Shown here: positions 18,200-28,600 of the stretch, piece by piece
Layout of the letters: every line of letters starts with the position of its first letter
Position numbering within the stretch: the first letter of the stretch is position 1
From: JBNAGF01 sp049801055
Lineage (GTDB): Bacteria; Pseudomonadota; Alphaproteobacteria; Rhodobacterales; Rhodobacteraceae
Direction: 5' to 3'
DNA: 64,000 bases
Assembly: GCF_049801055.1 (NCBI RefSeq)
Contig: NZ_JBNAGF010000012.1
Location: 1 to 64,000 of the forward strand
Position numbers and translations under genes: made by a program
Notes under the pieces: generated by a model
The model's database searches: none
The model's input: only the letters and a program-made list of their open reading frames with translations
What the model was told of the DNA's origin: nothing

Positions 18200-19501
18200 A
18201 TGGATCTGCTTACCGCAAACGATCGGCCCGGCGCCTATCCGAACTCCTACTATGCGGCTTCGGCGCAGCATCTTGACCCGTTTCCGCAAGCTGCAGGCGG
18301 CTTGACAAGCGACGTTTGCGTGATCGGGGCCGGGTTCATGGGACTGTCCACGGCCTTGCATCTTGCCCGGCGCGGCTATGACGTGATCCTGCTGGATGCA
18401 CAGCGTGTCGGTTTTGGCGCGTCAGGCCGGAATGGCGGGCAGGTCGGGCAGGGCCAACGACTGGATCAGGAAGAGCTTGAGCAGATGGTCGGCCCGGAAC
18501 ATGCCCGGGCCTTGTGGAAGATCGCCACGCAATCCGTCGAGCTGGTGCGCGATTTGTCGAAGTCCGACAAGGTTAACGCTGAATTCCATGACGGGATCAT
18601 TCACACCGATCACAAGCCGGGCTTTGTGGCGCATAGCCGGGATTACGCCCGCAAGCTCAACGAGGAATACGGCTATGACAAGATCCGTTTTCTCGATCGG
18701 GAGGAATGTCGCCATCTGGTGAATTCCCCGGCTTACCACGGTGGCACGATCGACATGGGCGCCGGGCATATCCACCCGCTGGAGTTCGCCTTTGGCCTTG
18801 CACGAATGGCGCAGGAGGCGGGTGTTCGGATTTTTGAACGCTCCAAGGTCACCGGTGTCGAAGAAGGCGATCCCGCTACTGTCCGCACCGCTGGGGCCGA
18901 GATATCGGCGGGTCACGTGGTTCTGGGCTGCAACGGCTATCTGGGCCGCATGAATACGAAAGTTGCGGCACGAGTCATGCCGATCAACAACTATATCGTG
19001 GCCACCGAACCGATGGCCCCGGAAGAACAGGAAGAGCTGATCCGCAACAACCATGCCGTGGCCGACAGCAAGTTTGTGATCAACTACTTCCGCTTTTCCG
19101 ACGATCACCGGCTGCTATTTGGCGGGACCGAGAGCTATCGCTACAAGTTCCCCTCAGATATTGCGGGTGCCGTGCGCAGTCCGATGGAGGAGATCTACCC
19201 GCAGCTCAAGGGCATACGGATCGATTATGCCTGGGGCGGAACTTTGGGGATCACCCTGAACCGGATGCCGCATTACGAGCGTCTGTCAGGCAACATCCTG
19301 TCGCTGTCGGGGTTTTCCGGACACGGCGTTGGAATGGCAACATTGTCTGGCCAGATCGCGGCCGAGGCGATCGCCGGGCAGGCCGAACGGTTCGACGTGA
19401 TGGCCCGCGTGCCCAGCCCGCGTTTTCCCGGTGGAACCGCGCTGCGATCCCCGTTGATGGTGTTGGGCATGTTGTGGTTCTCTTTGCGCGACAAGCTGTG
19501 A
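18200..19501 (+). CDS. DAO-family FAD oxidoreductase (gamma-glutamylputrescine-oxidase-like)
   Basis: This 433-residue flavoenzyme is of the D-amino-acid oxidase (DAO) superfamily. The dinucleotide motif VCVIGAGFMGLSTALHLARRG is near residue 40, and GFGASGRNGGQVGQG near residue 72 is the flavin-contact loop seen in PuuB-type amine oxidases. The C-terminal GFSGHGVGMATLSG closes the FAD site. It probably oxidises a secondary or conjugated amine. It is followed ten bases later by a second paralogue in the same orientation. The substrate is not determined by the sequence. Confidence 0.82.
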   Translation: MDLLTANDRPGAYPNSYYAASAQHLDPFPQAAGGLTSDVCVIGAGFMGLSTALHLARRGYDVILLDAQRVGFGASGRNGGQVGQGQRLDQEELEQMVGPEHARALWKIATQSVELVRDLSKSDKVNAEFHDGIIHTDHKPGFVAHSRDYARKLNEEYGYDKIRFLDREECRHLVNSPAYHGGTIDMGAGHIHPLEFAFGLARMAQEAGVRIFERSKVTGVEEGDPATVRTAGAEISAGHVVLGCNGYLGRMNTKVAARVMPINNYIVATEPMAPEEQEELIRNNHAVADSKFVINYFRFSDDHRLLFGGTESYRYKFPSDIAGAVRSPMEEIYPQLKGIRIDYAWGGTLGITLNRMPHYERLSGNILSLSGFSGHGVGMATLSGQIAAEAIAGQAERFDVMARVPSPRFPGGTALRSPLMVLGMLWFSLRDKL

Positions 19502-19511
19502 GGTATCCGCG

Positions 19512-20855
19512 TTGAAGCGCATCTATGAACCGCTGGCTTATGGTGATCGCCCGATCCGCGACAGGTTCTGGGATGAAACCGTTACAGAGCCCAAGCCGGT
19601 CTTCCCGCAGCTCGAAGGTGAAATTTCAACCGAATTTGCAATCATCGGTGGCGGGTATACCGGGCTGTCGGCCGCGTTGAGGCTGGCGGATGCCGGGGCC
19701 GATGTGGTGCTGCTTGACGCGCAGACCCCGGGTTGGGGGGCGTCTGGGCGCAATGGTGGGCTGGTATCGGTCGGTAGCGCCAAGCTTGACGACGGCGCGG
19801 TTATTCGCCGATTTGGCAGGGCGGATGCCCAGCTGTTCTTTGACGCGGAGCGGGCGGCGGTGGATCTGGTCGAAGAGTATCTGGACAGATACGAACTCGA
19901 CGTCGACCGTCATTCCGACGGCTATACCTATGTTGCCCATTCCGAACGCGCGGTTGCAGATGTGAAAGCCTATGGCGAGCATTATCGGGAGCGATATGGG
20001 TTATCCTACCAGTTCGTCGACAGGGATGCGCTGGCGTCCCATGGGCTGGCCAGCCCCGAGTTCCACGCTGCCGCACATTTACCGATCGGATTTGCCCTCA
20101 ACCCGATGAAATTCGTGCTGGGGTTGACCGGCGCGGCGGAACGGGCAGGGGTAAGGTTGTTTTCCAACACGCCGGTCACGGCGGTGGAGCAGACCGGTGG
20201 CATTCTGCTGCGCACGCCGCGGGGGCAGGTCCGGGCAAAGAAACTGCTGGTCGCTACCAATGGCTATGGCAGTGACGATGTCCCGCCGGGGCTTGCCGGG
20301 CGCTATCTGCCGGTACAGTCCAACATTCTTGTGACCCGTCCGCTGACCGAAGCCGAGCGTGCTGCGCAGGGCTGGACCTCGCGGCAGATGCTGGTGGATA
20401 CGCGGACATTGCTGCACTATTTCCGACTGATGCCCGACAACCGGATGTTGTTCGGCCTGCGCGGATCGGTGCGTTCCAGCGAGACCGAATTTGGGCGCAC
20501 CAAGGCGCGGGCGCGGGCCGATTTCGACCGAATCTTTCCGGCGTGGCGCAACGTGGAGACAACACATTTTTGGTCGGGCCTGATCTGCATGACCCGGGAT
20601 CTGCTGCCCTTTGCAGGTCAGTTGCATGACAATATCTGGGCAGGGTTTGCCTATCATGGCGGCGGCGTCGCGATGGCGCCGTATACCGGTGCGCTGATCG
20701 CGGATCTGGCGCTGGGGCGGGGGCCGTCCCGAACGGGCGCGATGGCTCATCCGTCGTTGATGCAGCGAAAGCTGCCGGCCTTTGAACTTGGCCGGTTCCG
20801 GCGATGGTCACTGCCACCGGCCTTTGCGTGGTACCGTCTGACCGACAGGTTTTGA
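19512..20855 (+). CDS. DAO-family FAD oxidoreductase, second of a tandem pair
   Basis: This 447-residue flavoenzyme is a paralogue of the preceding gene, with the same layout: FAIIGGGYTGLSAALRLADAG near residue 42, GWGASGRNGG near 75 and a C-terminal FAYHGGGVAMAPYTG. The frame starts with TTG at 19512, since no in-frame ATG occurs before the FAD motif, and GAGG lies shortly upstream. The ten-base gap implies translational linkage with its neighbour. The two may act on different amines or form a hetero-oligomer. It is convergent with the protease gene, leaving only 15 bases between stops. Confidence 0.8.
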   Translation: MKRIYEPLAYGDRPIRDRFWDETVTEPKPVFPQLEGEISTEFAIIGGGYTGLSAALRLADAGADVVLLDAQTPGWGASGRNGGLVSVGSAKLDDGAVIRRFGRADAQLFFDAERAAVDLVEEYLDRYELDVDRHSDGYTYVAHSERAVADVKAYGEHYRERYGLSYQFVDRDALASHGLASPEFHAAAHLPIGFALNPMKFVLGLTGAAERAGVRLFSNTPVTAVEQTGGILLRTPRGQVRAKKLLVATNGYGSDDVPPGLAGRYLPVQSNILVTRPLTEAERAAQGWTSRQMLVDTRTLLHYFRLMPDNRMLFGLRGSVRSSETEFGRTKARARADFDRIFPAWRNVETTHFWSGLICMTRDLLPFAGQLHDNIWAGFAYHGGGVAMAPYTGALIADLALGRGPSRTGAMAHPSLMQRKLPAFELGRFRRWSLPPAFAWYRLTDRF

Positions 20856-20870
20856 TCCTGTCGCAGCCCG

Positions 20871-22229
20871 TCAGGGCAATTCGGAGATTGCTGCGCCCAG
20901 ATCAAGAACCCCGGCGCCGGTCCGGCCATTCCAGTTGCTGCCATCAACTTTTCTTGCAGTGTTGCGCAGCGTCGCGCGCAGGGCTGCCGGGTCGACTGTT
21001 GCGGGCTTCCACTTTTCGCGCAGGGCTGCCACCGCACCGGCGGCCAGTCCTGCCGCTGCCGAGGTGCCGGTCGAGCGCAACGACCGGTCGACATCTTCTG
21101 CAAACCACGATGGTGTGCAGAAATCGGGCTTCTCCGGCGGATCTCCGCCGGGGTTGAGCCCGGCCGGTCCCGGCCCTTGCGAGGAGGCCCCAATCCAGAC
21201 CCGGTCGGGACGGACCGCGCCGACCGATGTGACTTTCGGATGGCCGTTGGCACCAAAGATGCTGCGTCCCGGCCCACGGTCATATCCCGACGCACGAGGG
21301 TCGGCGCAAAACTGTCCGCTGTTGCCGGCGGCAAAAATCACGTCATGGGATTGTCCGATCAGACCATGCAGATAGTTCAATTGGTGCAGCGGGTTGTTTG
21401 AATACTCTCCGTGGAGGGTTTCAGCAAAACGATTGACCAGCCCCCACGCGCTCAGCACGACCCATGGACCTTCGATGAATTCCATCATCCATTTCATGAT
21501 CCAAAAGGCGAACAAGGTATCGGTCGTGAATGTCTTTATGTCGGTGATCCGCGCAGGCAGAACCGGCAAATCATAGATTTCTGCGTTCGGAGCAAGATCA
21601 AGAACAGACCTGAGCAGCATCGCCGTGTGTTCCCGCCGCGCCGGCGTATAGGGCCAGTCGGCCTGACCGGCCTTACGGAATACGCCGTCCACCTCCCAGT
21701 CGAGGCCGCCGCCGAACGTGCCACCCATGGACTCAAGATGGATTTTGTTAATGCCCTGATCGACGATGAAAACCTTGACCTTGTTACCGGTCAGGCTTTC
21801 GCTGTCGAGAGAGTCTGCCCCTATGACCTGCCGTGCCATCCGGCGTGTGCCAAACCGCACCCCGCGTCCTCGGCCGGCGCACCAGTGCTGGTTCCGATGG
21901 GCAGCGGTAAAGGGCAATGCCGTCAGTCCGACACCATAGATCCGTTCCAGTTCAGGGGTGCCTTCGTCGATCAGGTGCTGACGAAACTTGTCGAGAAAGA
22001 TGCGGGCTTGGGCCCGGGTGTCATAGATGAACTCGTAACCATACCCTCCTGCGTTGGGCGGCATGGGCAGGGCGTTGCCGTTCTGATCCACCGGGGTCCA
22101 GGGGTTGACGAGAGGGGGAATGCCAATTGACGGATCCGGCGAAAAGTCCGTGACCGTTAGGTCGACGGTTTCCAGATTGGCACGTAGCCGAGCCTGACTC
22201 TGATCAAAAAGAAACATCTTGAATGACAT
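20871..22229 (-). CDS. subtilisin-like serine protease (S8 family)
   Basis: This 452-residue protein has the subtilase catalytic set in order: Asp157 in VFIVDQGI, His201 in RREHTAML, the oxyanion Asn303 in FAAGNSGQF and Ser390 in STGTSAAAG. I start at ATG 22229, which is preceded by GGAGGGACAG; the frame stays open well upstream without a better start. No signal peptide is evident, so it may act in the cytoplasm or be exported by another route. The first 140 residues match no domain I know. It is divergent from a nucleotide cyclase gene. The substrate is unknown. Confidence 0.82.
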   Translation of the reverse strand: MSFKMFLFDQSQARLRANLETVDLTVTDFSPDPSIGIPPLVNPWTPVDQNGNALPMPPNAGGYGYEFIYDTRAQARIFLDKFRQHLIDEGTPELERIYGVGLTALPFTAAHRNQHWCAGRGRGVRFGTRRMARQVIGADSLDSESLTGNKVKVFIVDQGINKIHLESMGGTFGGGLDWEVDGVFRKAGQADWPYTPARREHTAMLLRSVLDLAPNAEIYDLPVLPARITDIKTFTTDTLFAFWIMKWMMEFIEGPWVVLSAWGLVNRFAETLHGEYSNNPLHQLNYLHGLIGQSHDVIFAAGNSGQFCADPRASGYDRGPGRSIFGANGHPKVTSVGAVRPDRVWIGASSQGPGPAGLNPGGDPPEKPDFCTPSWFAEDVDRSLRSTGTSAAAGLAAGAVAALREKWKPATVDPAALRATLRNTARKVDGSNWNGRTGAGVLDLGAAISELP

Positions 22230-22530
22230 GTCTGTCCCTCCGCGTGCTGCGTCCGGGATTATGGCCCGGCAACGGTAAATGAAATGACGGATCGGCCCGG
22301 AAAACCGGGGCGGAAAATTCTCAGATTTGTTTCGTCCTGCAATGCGCAACCGCAGGCTGCCAAACGGCCGGGGATGGCGCCCCGCTGGTTGCCGGCCAAC
22401 CCTCACGCTTGACGGGAAAAACCATCCCGCCCCGGCAGTTCTGTCGCTACGGACCCGCCATGCGCGCTTCGCTTGATTAACTTTTACCGCGAATCGACAC
22501 ATAATGCACGGACAAGGGTGCATGGGGACG
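22230..22530. other. Intergenic region between protease and cyclase genes
   Basis: About 300 bases separate the two divergent genes. It holds the GGAGGG ribosome site of the protease and presumably both promoters. I see no gene, clear operator or terminator in it. Confidence 0.5.
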
Positions 22531-24471
22531 ATGAGTGATATTTCTCACACGGATCGGACAAACCCGAAATCACCCCCCGTTTTGCATGACGAGACGCCGA
22601 AATTTGCGGCAGCCGGCGACGCAGAGTTAAGACCGGAAAAAGACGCAGATGCAAAACAGGGAGCGGTTTCGCGCGGTTTGAACCTGCTTGATGCCGAGGC
22701 CGGTGCCGCGGCAGAAACCCGCCCGAGCAAAGCCGATGCTCGCACGGGACGACGTCCGCTCTGTGTCTGTTTCGTGGACGTGGTTGGTTTCTCCGCCCTG
22801 ATGCACGAAGACGAAGAGGGCACCTTTTTCCGGTGGACCGAGCTGCGCGAAGACGTGGTGATCCCGCTGCTCCGGTCGCACGACGGCATGTTGGTGAAAA
22901 GCACCGGCGATGGCATTCTTGCCACTTTCGAAAATGCCGACGCTGCTCTCAGATGGGGCCGTGATCTGCAGATACGCGCGCGGCAGCGGCGGCAGGGGCT
23001 CGCGCTTAGGGTATCGTTGAATTACTGCGCCGTTTTGCAGGATGGCAACGATCTGCTGGGCGACGGGGTCAACATAGCCGCCCGCTTGCAGGAGTTCGGG
23101 GCGCCCGGCGGCGTCATTTTGACCCGCGCCGTGCTTGATCGGATTTCCTCGGAGACAGAGTTTCCGACCCGCGACCTTGGGGCGCTGGAATTGCCCAAGC
23201 TGGGTGGAGTGGTGCAGGCGTTCGAGCTGGTGGTCGACGGCCGAGCCCTGCTGCAAAAGCCGGCCCTGCCATCGCGGCTTCCGTCGGTGGCGGTGATGCC
23301 GTTTTCCAATCTTGGCGGCGATGCCGAAGATGACTATTTCGCCTCCGGTGTTGTCGAGGACATCGCGGCGCTGCTGTCTCACCAAGGCGATCTGACAGTG
23401 ATTTCACGGTCATCCACGCTGGCCTTTGCCCGGCAAGACATTGACCCCAAGGCCATCGGCGAAGCCCTGTCCGTCGGCTATCTCATCACCGGTGCCCTGC
23501 GGCGGCACGGGCAGAGGATCAGGGTGAACGCCGAGCTTCTGGATACGGGGTCAGGTCAGGTGGTGACCAGTCTGAAACGCGACTTCCATTGCGAGGACAT
23601 GTTCGAACTACAGGACGAAATAGTCGAAGCGGCCTTGATCCACTTGCTGCCGGGATTGCGGGCTGCTGAACGGAGACGGGTCTCGCGCAAGCGGCCGTCC
23701 TCGTTCACAGCTTATGACTGTTACCTCAGGGCGCTGGACTTGATGGGAAGTCTGGAACGCAGCGAGTTTGATCTTGCCCGGGCGCATCTCGATCGTGCCG
23801 TCACGCTCGATCCCGAGTTTCCGGCCCCACTGGCCTGGGCAGCTCGCTGGCATAGCCTGAATATCGGGCAGGGTTGGTCCGAGAACCCGCGCAAAGAGGC
23901 GCAGGAAGCGGCGGAACTGGCCCGCCGGGCGATCAAGATCGATGAGCGCAACGCGCTGGCCTTGGCCACATACGGGCATATTCAATCCTATCTGTTCGGG
24001 GATTTTGAAACTGCCATCGAATATCTGGACCGGGCGCGACATGCCGACCCGTCCAGCTCGACGGCATGGCTGTTGTCCTCGATCACATTGTCGAGCCTCG
24101 GCCGCACCGACGAGGCCATATCGGCTGCTGAACGCGCCTTGCGGCTGTCGCCATTCGACCAGCGGCTTTTTGTTTTCTTCGCCTTCCTCGGCACTGTCCA
24201 CTACGATGCCGGCCACTATTCCGAAGCGATCCAGTGGCTGACCCGCAGCCAGATCGAGAACCCGCGATACACCAGCGTGCTGCGGACATTGGCGGTGGCC
24301 CATACGGCAGCGGGGCAGCCGGAGGAGGCACGGCAATCGGTCCGGCGGCTATTGGAACTCGAACCGGATTTCTCGGTGGCGACATATCGCGCCGCTCATC
24401 GTCACTACCGGGATCCCAAGACGGCAGACCTGTTCAGTGACCGTTTACTGGAGGCCGGCGCCCCGGCGTGA
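22531..24471 (+). CDS. class III nucleotide cyclase with TolB-like and TPR regions
   Basis: This protein of about 646 residues starts with a disordered N-terminus, followed by a class III adenylate/guanylate cyclase domain (about 75-235). Both metal-binding aspartates are present (CFVDVVGFS and KSTGDGILATF), and LGDGVNIAARL supplies the transition-state asparagine and arginine, so it should be active. A TolB-N-like segment follows (SVAVMPFSNLGGDAEDDYFASG, about 258-380), then TPR repeats to the end. This architecture is common in alphaproteobacteria. Alternative starts are ATG 22504 and 22522; I chose 22531 after GGGGA, with moderate certainty. Confidence 0.83.
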   Translation: MSDISHTDRTNPKSPPVLHDETPKFAAAGDAELRPEKDADAKQGAVSRGLNLLDAEAGAAAETRPSKADARTGRRPLCVCFVDVVGFSALMHEDEEGTFFRWTELREDVVIPLLRSHDGMLVKSTGDGILATFENADAALRWGRDLQIRARQRRQGLALRVSLNYCAVLQDGNDLLGDGVNIAARLQEFGAPGGVILTRAVLDRISSETEFPTRDLGALELPKLGGVVQAFELVVDGRALLQKPALPSRLPSVAVMPFSNLGGDAEDDYFASGVVEDIAALLSHQGDLTVISRSSTLAFARQDIDPKAIGEALSVGYLITGALRRHGQRIRVNAELLDTGSGQVVTSLKRDFHCEDMFELQDEIVEAALIHLLPGLRAAERRRVSRKRPSSFTAYDCYLRALDLMGSLERSEFDLARAHLDRAVTLDPEFPAPLAWAARWHSLNIGQGWSENPRKEAQEAAELARRAIKIDERNALALATYGHIQSYLFGDFETAIEYLDRARHADPSSSTAWLLSSITLSSLGRTDEAISAAERALRLSPFDQRLFVFFAFLGTVHYDAGHYSEAIQWLTRSQIENPRYTSVLRTLAVAHTAAGQPEEARQSVRRLLELEPDFSVATYRAAHRHYRDPKTADLFSDRLLEAGAPA

Positions 24472-24534
24472 ATACGTACCTCCGACGAGACTTGAATACC
24501 TGCCTGCAAGTCATTGAATTAAGGAGGATTGATC

Positions 24535-25599
24535 ATGAATAAGTCAAGTGGCCCGATTGGCGCTTTTGATGCCCGCGACGCAAGGGATGCGCGCGATGCC
24601 CGTGATGCAAGGGACGCCCGTGATGCCCGTGACGCACGGGGCGGATATGGCGGCAGCCCGACCTATCTGGGGATAGGGATCTCGCCCCATACCTTGCCAG
24701 AAGGGGGAAAAACCGGAGACGCGGCAAACTGGTGGTGGGCCGGAAATCAATGGCCTGCGACAACGCCCGTCGCCGCTACCGCGGCAGGTGTCCCGAAGCG
24801 GTTGCACGCGATTTTCCATCACTACAACAAGGCCCCGTTCAAAGACTGGTCTCCGGGCAATGAAGCAATTGCGTTCTTGTCCGAGTTTGCTGCGCAAGAC
24901 GCTAACAACAGCGGCACGCTAGACTGGCAAACCGTCAACCTTCCGGCCCCTGCGCCGGGTCCGGGTTTCGAAACCGATTTCGCGTCGGTCCTTGGCGGAG
25001 AGGTCTACAAGCAGGAAGACGAATTGATCGAACTGGTCGGGCTGATCGAACACCGCGATGGGGTAATGGACGAGGCGCTGCAACAGCGGGATACCGTTAT
25101 CGGGTATTTCCAGGGTATCGTTCCGTTTACCTATCTGTCGCATCCCGCGACCTACCGGCTGTGCCATCACGCGTTGGTGGCTGCGCAATTCATGGCGTTC
25201 TATTATAAGAAACAGTTCGACCGCCCACGCCCCTCGCAGTTGCAGCCGAGCCTGCTGCCTCCGATCGATGTGCCGCAGCACGCCAGCTATCCCAGCGCCC
25301 ATGCAACCGAGGCGTGGCTGATCGCGCTGTGTCTCGACACGGTGATGCTGGATGCCGGCGGCGGGCATATCATGCGGACAACGCACAACGCGCTGACACG
25401 GAATGCGCTGCATGACATGGCCACACGGATTGCCCGCAACCGCGAGGTTCTTGGGGTGCATTACCCCTCGGACAGCGAGGCCGGCCGGTTCGTGGCTATC
25501 AAAGGGCTGGAAGTGATGAAGACCTGCCCCTCGGTTCTGGATGTGGGCGGTGGCAAACTGATGGAGAAGGCCCGTCAGGAATGGATCGGTTGGGAATAG
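24535..25599 (+). CDS. PAP2 / vanadium-haloperoxidase-like protein with DAR repeat
   Basis: This 354-residue protein carries the three-part PAP2 signature: K225-x6-R232-P233, P253-S-A-H256 and R303-x5-H309-x3-D313. Acid phosphatases and vanadium-dependent haloperoxidases share this site. Spacing and soluble character, with no clear membrane helices, favour the haloperoxidase side, but the activity cannot be decided from motifs. The N-terminus contains eight DAR tripeptides (residues 12-35) followed by a glycine-rich link. ATG 24535 follows a perfect AAGGAGG. It lies between two cyclase genes in the same direction, possibly in one operon. Confidence 0.8.
   Translation: MNKSSGPIGAFDARDARDARDARDARDARDARDARGGYGGSPTYLGIGISPHTLPEGGKTGDAANWWWAGNQWPATTPVAATAAGVPKRLHAIFHHYNKAPFKDWSPGNEAIAFLSEFAAQDANNSGTLDWQTVNLPAPAPGPGFETDFASVLGGEVYKQEDELIELVGLIEHRDGVMDEALQQRDTVIGYFQGIVPFTYLSHPATYRLCHHALVAAQFMAFYYKKQFDRPRPSQLQPSLLPPIDVPQHASYPSAHATEAWLIALCLDTVMLDAGGGHIMRTTHNALTRNALHDMATRIARNREVLGVHYPSDSEAGRFVAIKGLEVMKTCPSVLDVGGGKLMEKARQEWIGWE
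24568..24639 (+). repeat. Eight nine-base repeats encoding (Asp-Ala-Arg)8
   Basis: Eight consecutive nine-base units each encode DAR. They use varied codons (GAT/GAC, GCC/GCA/GCG, CGC/CGT/AGG/CGG), so the repeat is conserved at protein level rather than as a recent DNA expansion. Confidence 0.9.
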
Positions 25600-25649
25600 A
25601 CGAGGAGCCTTGAGCCACCGAACGCTTGAGAAAATCGGAGCGCGCGATC

Positions 25650-28600
25650 ATGCTGGACCCCATGAGCCGGGATGTCGACAATTGGCTGGACGATCTCGGG
25701 CTGGGCCAATACGCGGATGTCTTTGCTAAAAACGATGTCGATCTGCGGGCCTTGCCCCTGCTCACAGGCGAGGATCTGAAAGAACTCGGGGTCAGTCTCG
25801 GCCACCGTCGGATCCTGCTTGACGCCATCGGACGCCTGTCCGGCGCCAAGGCGGCCGGATCGGAGACAGGTCGGGATCTGCCTGACGAACCAGAGGGGAA
25901 CACCCCAACAGAACCGCCCGATGCGGGGGCTTTTGATGCTCCCTCTGGGCAAGACACGGCCGCGGCTGCAGCGGAGCGGCGGCATCTGACGGTTTTGTTT
26001 GCGGATCTGGTCGGATCTACCGAAATGACCAACAGGTTCGACCCGGAAGAGATGCGCGCGTTGCTGCAACGCTATCAGGACACGGTTGCGGGTGAAGTCA
26101 GTCGTTATGGCGGCTACGTGGCCAAGTATCTCGGCGACGGCCTGCTGATCTTCTTTGGATGGCCACGCGCCTATGAGGATCACGCCTATCGCGCCATCAA
26201 GTCGGGGCTGGAGGCGTTGCGCCGGGTGCAGAACATCACCGCGCCGGATGGCCAACCGCTTGCGGCAAGGATCGGCGTGGCCAGCGGTTTGGTGGTGGTT
26301 GGCGACATCGTCGGCGAGAACACCCGCGAAGAAGGGGCGATCACCGGGCCAGTTATCAATCTGGCCGCACGCATACAGGAACACACTCCGCCCAACAGCC
26401 TCGTTCTGCCGCAGGACGAAGCCGAGGCCGCACTGGGCCGGATCTTTGAGTTCTCACCGCTGGGAGAGATCTCGCTGAAGGGCTTCAGCCGCCCCCGTGC
26501 ACTGGTGAAGGTCGAGCGCGAACGCGAGGCGGAAAGTCGGTTCCGGGCCCAGCATCAGCCGGATCAGCGCGGGTCGATGGTGGGTCGGCTTCACGAAAAG
26601 GGCTTGCTGGAACAGGCATGGCAACATGCGCGTGCGGGCCGGGGCGAAGTGGTTTTGCTGATCGGCGAGGCCGGGATCGGAAAATCGCGCCTGACCGAAG
26701 AGTTTCTTGTCGAGGACGTGGATTCGTCGGCGACAGATATCATCCGGTTGAACTGCGTCCCTTATCTTGCCAGCAGCCCGTTTCATCCGGTTGCAGAACG
26801 TATCGCCCGCGATGCCGGTATTCAGCCCAGTGACACGGATAATGCAATGCTCGCGCGGGTTCGTGCGCTGCTGGAGAGTCGGGCCGGGGTCGATGTCGAT
26901 CACATGCTGCCCGTCTATGCCGCTTTGGTGGCGCCGGGCAGCGCCGAAGCTCGTGCCATTTTGGCTCTGTCGCCGCAGGAACAGCGTGAACTGACCACCG
27001 GCGCTCTGATTGACGTGATCAAGGCACGGGCAGCGGTCAAGCCGGTTCTTTTGCTGGTCGAGGATGCGCATTGGCTTGATCCGTCGTCCAAGGCACTGCT
27101 GGACCGGATCGTTGCAATCTGTTCGGACCTGCCGCTGATGGTGTTGATCACGCACCGGCCAGAATGGTCCCATGACTGGCCCGAGGGCGAGGCGCAGATC
27201 CAGACCCTGCGCCTGCGGCGGTTCGATGTGGAACAGGTGGCAGATCTGATCGAGCAGGTCTCGGGCAAAACTCCGGACGACAATCTGGTCGAACAAATCG
27301 TCGCCAAGACTGACGGTGTGCCGCTCTTTATCGAAGAGGTGACCCGCGCGATCTTTGCCGGAGGGCAGGAAGCGGGGGGCGTGCCATCCTCTTTGCAGGG
27401 AGTCTTGATGGCCCGGCTTGATGCTGTTTCCGAAAATGCCAAGCAGGTGGCACTGACCGCCTCGGTGATGGGGCGCGAATTTGAGCCGGAACTACTGCGC
27501 ATTGCGATGGGCCGCAGCGCCGAGGACACTGCCGACAGCCTCGAGGAACTTCGGCGATCGGGTTTGCTGTTCGAAAGCGGTCACAACCGCGGGCATTTCG
27601 TTTTTCGCCACGCGCTGATCCGGGACACCGCCTATCAGTCGATGCTGTCCACAACCAGAAAGGCCCAGCATGCCGGCGTGGCCCGGGCCCTGCTGGCCGT
27701 CCGCCGGGCCGATATCGAACGCCAGCCCGAATTGGTTGCGCATCATCTGACCGAAGCGGGTGACCATGCGCAGGCCTATGATTGCTGGAAAGCCGCATCC
27801 GAAAAGGCTTTGTCTCGAAATGCGACCGAAGAGGCCGTCGCCAACTCCACGGAGATGCTGAAAGCGGCCGAGTTGCTGGGCCGTCCGGATGGCGAGGAAA
27901 TCATCGCAGCCCAGATCCTTGTCGGGCGCAGCTACGAAGCCATTGGTCGGCTGCCCGAGTCGATTGCCATTCTGATCGACAGCTGCACGCAAGCAAAAGC
28001 AGCCGCAAAGCCCGAGTTGTTCGCTGATGCGGCATTCTATTTGACCGAAGCCGGGCTGTTGGCTCACGAACATCTGGATATGGCCAATGCGCTTTGTCAG
28101 GAGGCGCTTGCCGGTTTGCCAGAAGCCGACGAGGCGCGGCGCTGCCGGATCATGAGCCAGCTTGCCCGCAGCATGATGCATGCCGGAGAATTCGCCGAAA
28201 GCGTAGGCTATAGCGGGAAGGCGCTGAGCCTTGCCCAGCGACTGGGTGACATCAAGGCCCAGTTCTCGGTTCACATGGCCCGGTTTTTCGTCCCGGCGGT
28301 CGCGCGCACGGACGAAGAGGTGCGGGATTGGCGCAAGAGATTGCAACAGTTGCAGGCGCTTGCCGAAAAGCTCGGAAATCTGGACCGGGGGCGGGATCGT
28401 GCCATCAGCCTCTTCGTTTCGGCCGAGATGGGGGATCGCGGACAGTGGGAGTATTACCTCGGGCTGCTGAGCGAAGTTGCCGACGCCGATCGCCACCCGC
28501 AACTGTTCTGGGTCGAGACACACGCGCACGCCATGATGGCCATACTCGACGGCGACTTCGACTCCGCCGAGCGGTTTGCCAACAAGGCGCTGAAGATCGG

